Positions 32,140 through 42,065 of a stretch of DNA of 64,000 nucleotides are shown here, in pieces. The DNA lies in the NCBI GenBank assembly GCA_040391785.1, contig JBEBXH010000002.1, positions 96,340 to 160,339 of the forward strand, written 5' to 3'. A program made the position numbers and the translations under genes. The notes beneath the pieces are model-generated. The model saw only the letters and a list, made by a program, of their open reading frames with translations, made no database searches and had not been told where the DNA came from. This DNA comes from UBA5239 sp040391785 (GTDB lineage: Bacteria; Verrucomicrobiota; Lentisphaeria; Victivallales; Victivallaceae). Within the stretch, counting starts at the first letter, position 1; every line of letters begins with the position of its first letter.

Positions 32140-33516
32140 ATGAGACAATGCTTTTTTGGTGTGATTTTAATGACGGCGGTTTTGCTGGGTGGGGTCGGCT
32201 GCGGCGGGCGTCAGCAGGAAACGGTTCAGATGACGGATTTTCCGGTACTGGTTTCGAAAGCTTGCGACAAAGTATTTCCGGCGCTGGTGTTTATACAGGT
32301 GGTGCGCGGCAACCTGGAGTCGGGGCGCGACCAGAGCAATGTGGTTTCCGGTTCCGGCGTGCTGATTTCCCGGAGCGGTGAGCTGCTGACGAACTGGCAC
32401 GTGGTGGACAAGGCGCAGGCCATACGCTGTTTATTGTACGATGGCCGGGAGTTTCCGGCGAAGCTCGTCGGCAGCGACAAGGATATCGACCTCGCGCTGC
32501 TGCAATTGGAGTTGCCCGAAAATACCCCGGAGTTGCCGGTTGCCGAAATCGATAGCAAGCAGCGGGTCAAGCCGGGCGATTTCGTGATGGCGATGGGCGC
32601 GCCGTGGGGGCTCAGCCGTTCGGTGTCGCTGGGGATTATTTCCAGTGCGAGCCGTTATTTGCCGGGGCATGGCGAGTATTCGCTGTGGTATCAGACCGAC
32701 GCCTCCATTTCGCCCGGCAATTCGGGCGGGCCGCTGGTCGACATGGAAGGGGAGGTCGTCGGGATCAATACGCTGGGGGTGATGTACGGCGGCACGGTCG
32801 GGTTTTCGATCCCGGCGGAGATTATTCACGATGCGCTGCCGCGGTTGCGGGAGTATAACAGTGTCAATTGGGCGTGGCTGGGGCTGCATCTGCAGCCGCT
32901 GGCGGATTTCGGGCGGAATATCCGGTTTGACTATCAGGACGGGGTGATTGTGTCGGGGACGGCGCCCGGTGGCCCGGCGCGGCGCGCGGGGTTCCTGCCG
33001 AATGACCGGATCGTGGCCATGAACGGCGGGCCGGTAACGGTCCGGACCGAGGAGCAGCTGCCGAAAATGTACCGGCGCATCGGGTTGATGCCGTTCGGAC
33101 AGGATATCCGTTTCACCGTCATGCGCGACGGCAAGGAGCTGGAGCTGGCGGCCGCGCCGGTGCCGAAAGGGCAGGTCGAGGGCGACGAAGGCAATTGCCC
33201 GCGCTGGGGATTTACCGCCAAAACGATCAACCGTTTCGACACGCCGAATCTGTTTTATTACTGCGAAAAAGGTGTGTATATTTACGGCATCGCGGACATC
33301 GGCAACGCCTCGCGGGCGGATTGCCGGATCAACGATATCATTGTTTCCATCAATGGCCGCGAGACGAAGACCCTCGATGAGCTGAAAACCGTTTACCGCG
33401 AGGCCATGGACAAGCTCAGCGAGACGACCAAAGCGGTTTTTGTGGTGATGCGCAACGGGCGGATGATGCAGTTTGTGCTGGATTATTATAACGATTATGA
33501 AACGGATAAGGAGTAA
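32140..33516 (+). CDS. HtrA/Deg-like serine protease lipoprotein with two PDZ domains
   Basis: 458 residues. Lipobox GGVGC, acylation at Cys21. Trypsin-like domain with full triad: His87 (TNWHVVD), Asp117 (KDIDLAL), Ser195 (GNSGGPL). PDZ 1 at about 265-340 (GTAPGGPARRAGFLPNDRIVAMNG), PDZ 2 at about 380-450 (ADIGNASRADCRINDIIVSING). Envelope quality-control or regulatory proteolysis expected. Three bases before the next gene, a larger PDZ protein without a triad, likely its partner. Confidence 0.92.
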   Translation: MRQCFFGVILMTAVLLGGVGCGGRQQETVQMTDFPVLVSKACDKVFPALVFIQVVRGNLESGRDQSNVVSGSGVLISRSGELLTNWHVVDKAQAIRCLLYDGREFPAKLVGSDKDIDLALLQLELPENTPELPVAEIDSKQRVKPGDFVMAMGAPWGLSRSVSLGIISSASRYLPGHGEYSLWYQTDASISPGNSGGPLVDMEGEVVGINTLGVMYGGTVGFSIPAEIIHDALPRLREYNSVNWAWLGLHLQPLADFGRNIRFDYQDGVIVSGTAPGGPARRAGFLPNDRIVAMNGGPVTVRTEEQLPKMYRRIGLMPFGQDIRFTVMRDGKELELAAAPVPKGQVEGDEGNCPRWGFTAKTINRFDTPNLFYYCEKGVYIYGIADIGNASRADCRINDIIVSINGRETKTLDELKTVYREAMDKLSETTKAVFVVMRNGRMMQFVLDYYNDYETDKE

Positions 33517-33519
33517 CAC

Positions 33520-35652
33520 ATGAAGATCAAATCGATTCTGATGGCGGCAGCGGTACTGTTGACTGCAGCGGTGACGGGCGCTGAGGCGGAGAGCAAAACA
33601 ACGATGTCGCCCGCTGAGATGCGCGCGCTGAACTTGAAATTGACCCGGGCCATGGCGAATTCACTGGTCGAGGCCGAATACTTTTTCGCCCCGGACGACA
33701 AGGGCGAGCGCAACGAAATATCGTTCGGCTATATGTGTCCGGGGTGCCGCAGGATGCACTATAATACGGCGACTTCGCTGATTGAAAATCAGGAGTCGCT
33801 GCGGGTACCGGGGTTCGCGTTGTCGGAAAGCGAATTTATTTTCGAGGATTCGGGGATTCTGCCGGAATTTCTGGATCGGGTGGAAGTCGGCTTCAAAGGC
33901 AAGCTCTATCCGGCGGAAATCGTCATGTATTACCCGCAGCAGAACAGCGTCAAGCTGCGCACCAAACAGCCGGTGCCGGGCATCAAGCCGTTGGCGTTTA
34001 AACCGGACGCGGCGGGGCGCAAATATCAGTTTTTCAACGCAGAGGACCAAGGCATTAAAATTGCCCGGACGGTGCCCTTTAACGAAGGCGCGATCATGCA
34101 CGACCTGACCACCGGGCAGGACTATCTGGAAATACTGCCGAATGTATTGCTGATCAATGCGGAAGCCGAAGTGATCGCGCTCTCGCTGAGCCCCCGGCTT
34201 GCGATCAGCGAAAATCCGTATTTGCCGCCGGCACAGTGGCAGGGCGTCGCCGCGGCCGATTTCGTCAAGCAGATCCGGGACTTCGAAAAACGTTTGAGTG
34301 ACGGACTTTATGCGGCCCGGATCCAGTTGGAGCCCAAGCCGCAGAACGGGCGCGATTTCCGCCGCGGCATGGAGGACGAACAGAATGAATTCGAAGGCGT
34401 CGCGGTCCGGCTGGACAACGATCAGGTGCTGCTCAATCTCAGTTTAAGTAATACGAACACCGCCCGGCTGAAACGCATCACGCTGTGGATCGACGGCAAG
34501 GAGGTCAATGCCTCGTTCGTCGGATCGCTGCGTTATTTCGGCGGGCTGGTCGCGAAGCTGGAACCGAATACGCCCGGCAAACCGGTCACGCTGTATGCTC
34601 AGGACCTGCGGCACATGGCCCACACGCCCGTGTATCTGGCCATGGTCAAGAATGTCGGCAAGAAACTGGATATCCGCGTGACCCAGGGGAAACTCAGTGC
34701 GCTGCAGGACGGTTTCCGCGGCGAGCAGGTGCCGGAGCTGATGGAGAATCAGATGATGTTCACCCGCGACGGCGTGCTGCTCGGTCTGCAGCTGGCCAAG
34801 CGCCAGTACGGCGAAGAGAACCACTATGAATCCAAGCGGAACGTGGCGGCGATGCAGCTGACCGCCGCGCTCAAGGATTATGATTCGGCCAACATTCCCC
34901 GCGACGGCAAGGCGCAATACGCCTGGCTGGGTGTGGAGCTGCAGCAGCTGACGCAGGATTTGGCCAAGGCGAAGGGGATCATGGCTTTTGTTTCCGACAA
35001 GGATTCCGGGATGCTGGTGACGCTGGTGTACCCCGGTTCCCCGGCGGAAAAAATTGGCCTGAAAGTCGGCGACGTGCTGCTGACCCTGACCCCGGCCAAT
35101 ATCGCGGTCCCGATCAAACTGCAGTCGTACCGGATGGACATGTATGACCACATGCGCGATTTCCCGTGGGAACGTTATGACGAAGTGCCGGCGGAGTATT
35201 TCGACCAGATTCCGCAGCCGTGGGGCTCGACCCAGGCGGGGATCAATAAACTGTTGACCCAGATTGGCGTCGGCGGCAAGGCTTCGCTGCAGGTGATCTC
35301 GGACGGCAAGCTGCAAAGCCGTGAATTCGAGGTCGCCGCCGAACCGGAAAACTTCGACAACGCCAAGCGTTTCCAGGCGGCCGCTCTCGGAATTGGCGTT
35401 TGCAACATGACCTATGAAGTCCGCAATTATTTCAAACTGGCGGCGGATGCGCCCGGGGTGATCGTGGCCACGGTCCGCGCCGGCGGCAAAGCGGCGGTGG
35501 CGGGCGTGAAACCCTACGAAATCATCGTCAGCGTCAATGGCGCCGACGTCAAAAACATCGATGAATTCCAGGCCGCGGTCAAGGATCAGAAAGAGCTGAA
35601 ACTGAGCGTCCGCCGCATGGCGGTAACGCGAGTCGTGACGATCAATAATTGA
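33520..35652 (+). CDS. Secreted PDZ-domain protein, protease-like but without catalytic triad
   Basis: 710 residues, signal peptide MKIKSILMAAAVLLTAAVTG. The first 400 residues hold two regions with the feel of divergent trypsin-like barrels (FIFEDSGILPEFLDRVEVGFKGKLYPAEI; MMFTRDGVLLGLQL) but no His-Asp-Ser set or GNSGG. A CPGC pair is near residue 70. Two PDZ domains follow: about 470-540 (LVYPGSPAEKIGLKVGDVLL) and about 640-700 (VRAGGKAAVAGVKPYEIIVSVNG). In an operon with the active HtrA-like protease, so it may be a substrate-delivery or inactive partner. Function not recognised. Confidence 0.7.
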   Translation: MKIKSILMAAAVLLTAAVTGAEAESKTTMSPAEMRALNLKLTRAMANSLVEAEYFFAPDDKGERNEISFGYMCPGCRRMHYNTATSLIENQESLRVPGFALSESEFIFEDSGILPEFLDRVEVGFKGKLYPAEIVMYYPQQNSVKLRTKQPVPGIKPLAFKPDAAGRKYQFFNAEDQGIKIARTVPFNEGAIMHDLTTGQDYLEILPNVLLINAEAEVIALSLSPRLAISENPYLPPAQWQGVAAADFVKQIRDFEKRLSDGLYAARIQLEPKPQNGRDFRRGMEDEQNEFEGVAVRLDNDQVLLNLSLSNTNTARLKRITLWIDGKEVNASFVGSLRYFGGLVAKLEPNTPGKPVTLYAQDLRHMAHTPVYLAMVKNVGKKLDIRVTQGKLSALQDGFRGEQVPELMENQMMFTRDGVLLGLQLAKRQYGEENHYESKRNVAAMQLTAALKDYDSANIPRDGKAQYAWLGVELQQLTQDLAKAKGIMAFVSDKDSGMLVTLVYPGSPAEKIGLKVGDVLLTLTPANIAVPIKLQSYRMDMYDHMRDFPWERYDEVPAEYFDQIPQPWGSTQAGINKLLTQIGVGGKASLQVISDGKLQSREFEVAAEPENFDNAKRFQAAALGIGVCNMTYEVRNYFKLAADAPGVIVATVRAGGKAAVAGVKPYEIIVSVNGADVKNIDEFQAAVKDQKELKLSVRRMAVTRVVTINN

Positions 35653-35654
35653 AG

Positions 35655-37538
35655 CTATTTTTCGATGATGACATACATCGGGTTTCCTTCCAGGCGGATT
35701 CCGCCGTCGCTGACTTTGCCTTGTCCGCCCAATGGACAGTGAATGGCCTTGATCGGGATGCCGATCCGGATGTCCTGTGCGCAGCCGACCGGCCGGGCCG
35801 TACGGATCAGCCGGACATGGGAGTGTTGGAGGCGCCTGGCTTCCAGCTCCCGGTCCAATTCAATGTCGTAATTCAGCGCCAGCAGATGGATGGAGTTTTC
35901 GCGCATGCTTACGGCAAAGCCGGGAGCCTCGATCTTTGGCCCGGAATCGCCGGGCAATGACCGCAGCAGTTCAAGCAGCCCCTCCGGTTCACGGGAGGGA
36001 TTCCGGAACAGCCCGGGGCGGATCTCGCTCCAGCCGTCAGAGGCTGAAATGGTGGTGGTAAACGATTGCGTTTGCAACCATTTGAGCGATTCGAAATCAT
36101 GCTCCGTGCATGGCGGAAAACCGGAAATTCCATCCGGGCCGAAACGGAGAATTTTTCCGCCGTGCGCCAGATAATTTTCCATGGCGGTTTGTTCGTCCGG
36201 GCGGAGAAGCGCGGCGGAGGGCACGATCACACAGGGACAATCCGAGGAACTTTGCGGAAAATCGAAGATGGTTTCGGCGCGAACGCCGTTTGTCAGTAAC
36301 TTCCGTATCAATTCGCGGTAGTCGTGCGTAGAGCCGGTTTCACAGGCGCCGAAATAGGAATCCGTTTTGGTGTTTTCTGAAAAATAGACCGCGCATTCAT
36401 AGAGGACCGGCCCCGCGAAAAGTTCCGGGTGCGCCTGCTCAAAAGCGAACGCCCGGGCAATCGGCGCGGCGTCATCCGGCAGTTCCGCCAGTTGATTTTT
36501 CGACAGGCCCAGGCGTCCTTTCAAGGTAGAGAACCAGGTCGAAAAGCCGGTCATCTGATTCAGCGCCCACAGATGTCCCGCCGAATCCGGATAAAAACCG
36601 TAGCCGATCGCAACCACTGGAATCTCATATTTTTTCGCCGCGCCCGCATGGTAACTGCCGGAAGCCAGGCGCTCGCAAACGTCAGCCGGATTATCGCCGC
36701 AAATCTCCAGATTGAGAATGTTGTTGCCGCGGACCAGTTCATGCACGGACTGCGCGCAGTAATTGTTGCCGCCGTACGCGCCCGAAGTGCAGCAAGACAT
36801 CAGCGGAAAATTGTCGGGCAGGGCGGCTTTTACGGATTCCAGGAAACGGCCGATGGAATCGCGGCGCATGGCGAGATATTGCAGCCAGCGGGAATCGCCC
36901 CAGTTGCCCCAGAAACTGGTGTCGGCAGCGGGCGGAATCTCGAAGTCCACGCGGGCACGGCAATAAGGGCAGGTGCAGGTGTAGAAGCCGCCGAAATAGA
37001 TCATATCATCGCACATCAGTCCGGAAATGCCGGTTTCCGGGATCAGCCGCTTCAGGTATTTCCCGTAAGCGGCGATATAGCCGGGGTGATTGATGCAGAA
37101 TTGCTCCGCCGTGTAAGCGGTGATCTTGGCCGGCTGGCTGGTGCGGGCATCGATGATACGCCAGGAATTGAGATATTCGCCGTTGTATTTCCAGTCCGCG
37201 GCGGCTTCGCGCGAGGGTGCAATGGGCAGGTGGTGGATCATATTCAGCATGGTCCGTTTCATCTCTTCGCGGGACCCATAACGGTGCGTCAGGGTTGCCG
37301 AGTGATGGTCGAACAGGCGGATTCCGTGCTCCTGCAGAGTCTCCGCGACTTCCGCGAAGTAAGCATGGAGCACGTCCCAGTACGGCAGGAAATCCCAACG
37401 GAAATGTGCGCCGAAAATGATGGCCGTATCGACGGATGCTTTGGCGGCTTCTTCGGCGCGCCGTTTGATTTTGTCATGAAGTCCGGGGTTGCCGAGTTCA
37501 AGGTCCTCCCACTCCACCCACCAGCTGATTGCTCTCAT
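35655..37538 (-). CDS. Cytosolic glycosidase-like protein, cassette C
   Basis: 627 residues, no signal peptide. TIM-barrel-like first half (AKASVDTAIIFGAHFRWDFLPYW, GISGLMCDDMIYFGG) with a Cys cluster CTCPYC near residue 190, then an amidotransferase-like region (CVIVPSAALLRPDEQTAMENYLAHGGKIL) as in beta-galactosidase trimerisation domains. Same two-part plan as the 659-residue protein of cassette A, and in the same place after a DUF4838 gene; the start overlaps the DUF4838 stop (ATGA). Its 3' end faces the PDZ gene with two bases between and no terminator. Confidence 0.7.
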   Translation of the reverse strand: MRAISWWVEWEDLELGNPGLHDKIKRRAEEAAKASVDTAIIFGAHFRWDFLPYWDVLHAYFAEVAETLQEHGIRLFDHHSATLTHRYGSREEMKRTMLNMIHHLPIAPSREAAADWKYNGEYLNSWRIIDARTSQPAKITAYTAEQFCINHPGYIAAYGKYLKRLIPETGISGLMCDDMIYFGGFYTCTCPYCRARVDFEIPPAADTSFWGNWGDSRWLQYLAMRRDSIGRFLESVKAALPDNFPLMSCCTSGAYGGNNYCAQSVHELVRGNNILNLEICGDNPADVCERLASGSYHAGAAKKYEIPVVAIGYGFYPDSAGHLWALNQMTGFSTWFSTLKGRLGLSKNQLAELPDDAAPIARAFAFEQAHPELFAGPVLYECAVYFSENTKTDSYFGACETGSTHDYRELIRKLLTNGVRAETIFDFPQSSSDCPCVIVPSAALLRPDEQTAMENYLAHGGKILRFGPDGISGFPPCTEHDFESLKWLQTQSFTTTISASDGWSEIRPGLFRNPSREPEGLLELLRSLPGDSGPKIEAPGFAVSMRENSIHLLALNYDIELDRELEARRLQHSHVRLIRTARPVGCAQDIRIGIPIKAIHCPLGGQGKVSDGGIRLEGNPMYVIIEK

Positions 37539-40324
37539 TTTTCATCCTTTACCAGAAATACCCGGTCCACCGACATGCTGTTTGGCTTTTGTGAACCGGT
37601 GACATAAGCGGGCCCCTGGAGTTTCAGGGAAATATAGACATCGTGATTTCCCGTGTGGCCGTTTTTGCCCAGGCCGATATTCATATCCCAGGTCGAGTGC
37701 CCCCAGAGATAAGTATCCGGCGTAATGTCAACCCGCCCGAGCTTGTATACATGATATTTCTCATCCTCGGCGTATTCGCCTTTTTTCAGTAATTTCGTAA
37801 AATCACGCTTTTTGTTTTTTACATCCATGGTGCCGAAAGCCGGTGATTTCGCATGATATTCCGGCGTGTCTTTCCCTTTTCCGGCAGGGATGAAGGCGAC
37901 TTTTCGTGCGGACTCGCGATCTGAAACTTTGGCCACGTGATACGTAAATACCGAGGAGGGAAGCTCGATGGCTTTTTTGCCCGCCAGTTCCGCAGGAATA
38001 TCGGGTTCGTTTGATGCCGCCTCATCACCGATGGTCCGTACAAAAACGGCCCGGTCCACGCGGACGGCGTCCTGCTGCGTGGAACCGCTCACGTATGACG
38101 GTCCCTGGAATTTCACCGAAAGATAAACATCGTATTCCATCGTGGAGTTCAGGTGATCGTAGACTTTGCCGAGACGAATCGACATCCACCATGTCCAATG
38201 CACCCACAATACGCACATATCGGTCAGAGCGGTCCGCCCGAGGTAATAGAAGTGGTATTTTTCATCCTGCGGCAATTCCGTTTTCGGAACTTCCAGTTCG
38301 ATGAACCCTTTTTTGTAGAGTTGAGAATAAACGCCGCTCTTGAAATCTTTCGCATGAAATTCCTGCAGGGAGCCATTGTAAAACTTCGTCCAGACCTGAC
38401 ACGCCTTGCCGCCGGCCGCGTCCGGATCGTCAACGATATCCCCCGACTTCAGCTCGCTCCAGACCAGATCCACCACGCTTTTGTTCTGGAACTGCTCCGG
38501 CAGGGCGGGGCGGTTCCGCTTGACGCTGAAATCCTCTTTGAGCTTCTGCAAGCGCTCCGAAAAGGAACCGGCAACCCAGTAACGCGAGGCGTAAACCGGA
38601 TAGTTCGCCCACATCCGTTCCGTCAGCATCTGCTCCGGGAATTCCTTTGCCAGTTGAGCCGAAATTTTCGGCAGATGCAGCAACGCGATATCCAGGACCA
38701 ATCGCTCCTGTTGAATCATTTTGAGAAGTTCGGCGTCTCCGGAAGCAAGTTCTTCCGCCTCATCGAGAAAGGCATGGGATTTCCTGAAAAACTCCGCGTC
38801 GAGGTATTTCCGCGTGGGCACGGGCACCCGTGCCAGCGGAGCGGATTCCTCCTTCATTCTGGCCTCAAGGTAGTTCAGGTAGTCCGTCATCGGGCGCGCC
38901 GCCTTGCCGTAGGCATGTTTCATGAAGTCATCGACAAGTACCTGAACATCCCGGCCGGGATCGTCCATGAGCTTCTGCGCGGTATAGAAGCGCAGATCGT
39001 AGAAACTCTCCGGCTTTTCAAGGTCGATTTCAGCTTCGATGAAAAGACTTTTCACCCCGGCGTCACGATAGAATTTCAGGTATTCCGCCCGGTCGAGGAT
39101 CCCGCATTTGGGATTCGCAAACGGCTCGTAATACATCTTCCAGTAGTCCCAGACGGCAAGGTTTTTCGCCTTTTTGCTCCAGGCGGTCAGCAGTTCCCGG
39201 TATTCGCGGTTCTGAGTGGAGGAGAGGGGGCGCATCACATCGCGCTTGAGTGAACCGTTGAATTCCATATCCATACCGGCCAGGCGAACGATTACATTGT
39301 CCGCGACCATGATTTCCGCCGGCGGGTTCAGCGCATCCTTGTAGGCGAACATCTGGACCAGGATGTCCGGGTATTCGTCTTTGATCGACGAGGCGATATC
39401 GTTGGTGAAGCGCAGGACCATGCCGCTGACGCCGTATTTTTTCGCTTCCTGCTTGCATTCCGGGCAGTAGCAGGCCGCATCGCAGTCGTTGGCGGAGAGG
39501 TCGTAAACGGTGGGATAAGGCTCGCCGGTTTTGTCGCAGCGGGCGCGGTCGGACGCAATGTAATTCTTCAATTTTTCCTTGAAACGCTTCCGGACTTCCG
39601 GCAGGGAATAACAGATCTGCCCGCCGGACGCATTCACGACCTGAACCCTTTTCCCCGCCGGATTCATCCAGGAAATTTCCGCCGGAAAGTCTTTGCTGTA
39701 ATCAATAAATGCGTGCCCGGCGCGCGGTGAACCGTAGCGTTTCCCGTAACCATACTCCGGCGCACTGAAAATATTGACCTTGTTATGCAGCGAGAAATAT
39801 TGGTAATCGGCATTTTTCTGCGTTTTATCCGTTACGAAAAAATAATACAACCGCTGTTCCGGAAAAGCCGGGGTCCCTGAGTGAAATGCCTGATCCGGCA
39901 CGGTCAGTTGATCCTGCTTCGGAACGGATTCCATATTGACGCCCAGCCAGCGGACATTTGCATAGCGTTCAAGAAATTCGCATACGGCATAAAATGTCCC
40001 GCGGTCGCTGCCGCCGGAGAGACGAATTTTTCCGTTCTCGATTTCAATGCTCCAGCTCTCGGCGGAATCATGTTTCGAACCCTTTGGCCCGACTTGAATC
40101 ACCTTGTCAGCCTGAGCCTTATTTTCCGGGACGACCGGGAAGTCCGCGCCGGTGGAGCGTTTCAGGTATGCAGCCAATTCTTTTGCGGAATGGCTGACCG
40201 CGGGCGACGGGGTCTCCGGTATCACAATCTGGTAACCGGTTTTTCCGTTTTCCGCGAGTGTCGAAGCGAAAGCAGTGACCGCGAAAAAACACATTAGGAT
40301 GCAATAAAACAGTTTCATTCTCAT
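37535..40324 (-). CDS. Large secreted DUF4838 protein with duplicated C-terminal domain, cassette C
   Basis: 929 residues, signal peptide MKLFYCILMCFFAVTAFAS (the second ATG, 40318, is the better placed start). Alpha-glucuronidase-like N-terminal fold (SAKELAAYLKRSTGADF, GTFYAVCEFLERY, VRWLG) and DUF4838 core with CYCPEC near 283-290. Beyond residue 640 come two copies of a beta-rich module, about 640-765 and 800-929, each with DEKYHxYxLGR, a Trp-rich strand, a DVYxSxKxQGP turn and VDR. They look like carbohydrate-binding modules; the cassette A paralogue (572 residues) lacks them. Family call firm, substrate unknown. Confidence 0.85.
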   Translation of the reverse strand: MRMKLFYCILMCFFAVTAFASTLAENGKTGYQIVIPETPSPAVSHSAKELAAYLKRSTGADFPVVPENKAQADKVIQVGPKGSKHDSAESWSIEIENGKIRLSGGSDRGTFYAVCEFLERYANVRWLGVNMESVPKQDQLTVPDQAFHSGTPAFPEQRLYYFFVTDKTQKNADYQYFSLHNKVNIFSAPEYGYGKRYGSPRAGHAFIDYSKDFPAEISWMNPAGKRVQVVNASGGQICYSLPEVRKRFKEKLKNYIASDRARCDKTGEPYPTVYDLSANDCDAACYCPECKQEAKKYGVSGMVLRFTNDIASSIKDEYPDILVQMFAYKDALNPPAEIMVADNVIVRLAGMDMEFNGSLKRDVMRPLSSTQNREYRELLTAWSKKAKNLAVWDYWKMYYEPFANPKCGILDRAEYLKFYRDAGVKSLFIEAEIDLEKPESFYDLRFYTAQKLMDDPGRDVQVLVDDFMKHAYGKAARPMTDYLNYLEARMKEESAPLARVPVPTRKYLDAEFFRKSHAFLDEAEELASGDAELLKMIQQERLVLDIALLHLPKISAQLAKEFPEQMLTERMWANYPVYASRYWVAGSFSERLQKLKEDFSVKRNRPALPEQFQNKSVVDLVWSELKSGDIVDDPDAAGGKACQVWTKFYNGSLQEFHAKDFKSGVYSQLYKKGFIELEVPKTELPQDEKYHFYYLGRTALTDMCVLWVHWTWWMSIRLGKVYDHLNSTMEYDVYLSVKFQGPSYVSGSTQQDAVRVDRAVFVRTIGDEAASNEPDIPAELAGKKAIELPSSVFTYHVAKVSDRESARKVAFIPAGKGKDTPEYHAKSPAFGTMDVKNKKRDFTKLLKKGEYAEDEKYHVYKLGRVDITPDTYLWGHSTWDMNIGLGKNGHTGNHDVYISLKLQGPAYVTGSQKPNSMSVDRVFLVKDEK

Positions 40325-40335
40325 ATTTCCCTGAA

Positions 40336-41022
40336 TTAAAAAGCCACACGCCCATCGGAGTTGAGATCAAATCCGTAATTGGTGACGCCATTAAAATTTT
40401 CCTTGCCGATAAATGATTGCCAGATTCTGGGCTCGACGTGTCCGTCGAGGTACGAAGTGACGGCGTTGCCGCCCTGGGCCGGATTTGCCATCGTATTTAT
40501 AGGATGCTTCCGATTGCCGTGCCGGTATCCCAGCCAGTAACAGTCGGAGGTTACATAGGTGTTTTGCCTGTTGCTGTCGGCATGATGCAAGGCAAGTGTC
40601 GGCTTTCTGACGCCGCTCCTTTTGCGCATAAATGCATAAGCACTTGCGCTTGATCCGGAAAGGTATGCATTGTTTCCGTAATGAGAATAATGGAATCCCG
40701 TAGTGGAACTACCGGTGACCGGTATACTCTCGGAGGGGCACAGGAAAACCTTGTCTTTTCTGGTCGCTTTGCCGAGGTAAGAAGTCAAGTATTGGGTCCA
40801 GAGTTCTCCTATTTTGTCGTAGGAAACCAGGATCCATTCATTATTATCATCCGAATACAGCGTCTCGGCCAATTGTATCTGTTTCAATTGGCTTGTGCAC
40901 TGCGATTGGCGGGCCGATTCGCGTGCCGAATTCAGCGCCGGCAGCAGCATGGCCGCCAATATGGCGATGATCGCAATGACAACCAGGAGCTCGATAAGTG
41001 TGAATTTTTCTTTCCCTTTCAT
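40336..41022 (-). CDS. Pseudopilin-like protein, cassette C
   Basis: 228 residues. Leader MKGKEK, then FTLIELLVVIAIIAI with Glu+5, helix end LLPALNSARESARQSQC, C-terminal YLDGHVEPRIW. Lys precedes the cleavage point. One base after the regulator stop and 11 bases before the DUF4838 gene, so clearly in one operon. The first 60 bases of the coding region are nearly identical to the cassette D pseudopilin. Confidence 0.88.
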   Translation of the reverse strand: MKGKEKFTLIELLVVIAIIAILAAMLLPALNSARESARQSQCTSQLKQIQLAETLYSDDNNEWILVSYDKIGELWTQYLTSYLGKATRKDKVFLCPSESIPVTGSSTTGFHYSHYGNNAYLSGSSASAYAFMRKRSGVRKPTLALHHADSNRQNTYVTSDCYWLGYRHGNRKHPINTMANPAQGGNAVTSYLDGHVEPRIWQSFIGKENFNGVTNYGFDLNSDGRVAF

Positions 41023-41023
41023 T

Positions 41024-42049
41024 TCATTTGTTCCTTTCTGTTGTTTGAGTTATCGTAAATGGAATCTTTGTTTCCTTGATGCTTTTGTCTCCGGCAAGAA
41101 GCTCGAGCATCCGGTTCATGGCGCAATTCAGGAGTTCCAGCGTTTTCGGGTACGCATGGATATCACAGGCCGATTTTTCGGATGGATCGGCAAACCCGGC
41201 GGTCGTGACCCCGGGAAGAAGCTGCTTCAGCGTTTCGACGGTTTGCGGACACGTGACTACCGCGTCCGGCGGACAGTTCTTCCAGGTCTTTATCGCATCT
41301 CTGGTTGCGTACTCGTGATACGCCTCCTCGTAGCGCCGGTAATAAGTGAAAGCGTTACTGACGAAAAATAAATCCGGATTAAAGAGATCGCCCAGCACGG
41401 AGATGTATATATTCCGGATATCCTCAATGTAATTCTGGAAATCGCTGGAGCGTTCATATCCGAGAAATGCAATCCGTCGGCAACCCCGCGCGAGAAGCAG
41501 TTTCAAGACGCGTGTGTAGCCGTCAAAATGGTCCATCCCGATATGGTTCACCTCGGGAAAATTGGGGTTGATCGTACAAATCACCGGAATGTCGTTCTCC
41601 AGGAGCGTATCGAGAATGGCCCTGTTCAGGGAACTGCCGAGAAAAATATAGCCGTCCACCGGAAATTGGAGCAACAGGCGCGGATTGGTGAAAAAGAGAT
41701 GTATATTGTTTGCGATATCCATCGCCTTGTAACCGGATTTGGCGATGGTCCCGTTCAGGCGCTCGAAAAGCATTTCCCGGAAATGCTGGGAGTCCGAATT
41801 TCCGATGACCCCGATTAAACCGTGATTCCGCCTTGGGGAGGGCTTTTCGCAAACGAAAGTTCCTTTCGACGGAACCACTTCGAGATGCCCCTTGTCCACC
41901 AGCAGCTCCACCGCTTTTCGAACGGTAATATGGTTCGCCCCGAGAACCTTGCCCAGCTTGTGAAGCCCCGGCAACTTCCCCGTCAGTTCGCGTTCGGAAA
42001 TATATTTTTCCAGGCGGACGCTTAATTCATTGTAAATGGCTTCCGGCAT
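41024..42049 (-). CDS. GntR/LacI-type chimeric regulator, cassette C
   Basis: 341 residues. GntR winged HTH at about 5-70 (LPGLHKLGKVLGANHITVRKAVELLVDKGHLEVVPSKGTFV), then a periplasmic-binding-like effector domain (GLIGVIGNSDSQHF, GYIFLGSS, HIGMDHFDGYTRVLKLLLARGC). First gene of the minus-strand cassette C operon; an AT-rich palindrome overlaps its promoter, pointing to autoregulation. Effector unknown. Confidence 0.88.
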   Translation of the reverse strand: MPEAIYNELSVRLEKYISERELTGKLPGLHKLGKVLGANHITVRKAVELLVDKGHLEVVPSKGTFVCEKPSPRRNHGLIGVIGNSDSQHFREMLFERLNGTIAKSGYKAMDIANNIHLFFTNPRLLLQFPVDGYIFLGSSLNRAILDTLLENDIPVICTINPNFPEVNHIGMDHFDGYTRVLKLLLARGCRRIAFLGYERSSDFQNYIEDIRNIYISVLGDLFNPDLFFVSNAFTYYRRYEEAYHEYATRDAIKTWKNCPPDAVVTCPQTVETLKQLLPGVTTAGFADPSEKSACDIHAYPKTLELLNCAMNRMLELLAGDKSIKETKIPFTITQTTERNK

Positions 42050-42065
42050 ATTGTTCCTTTAATTT

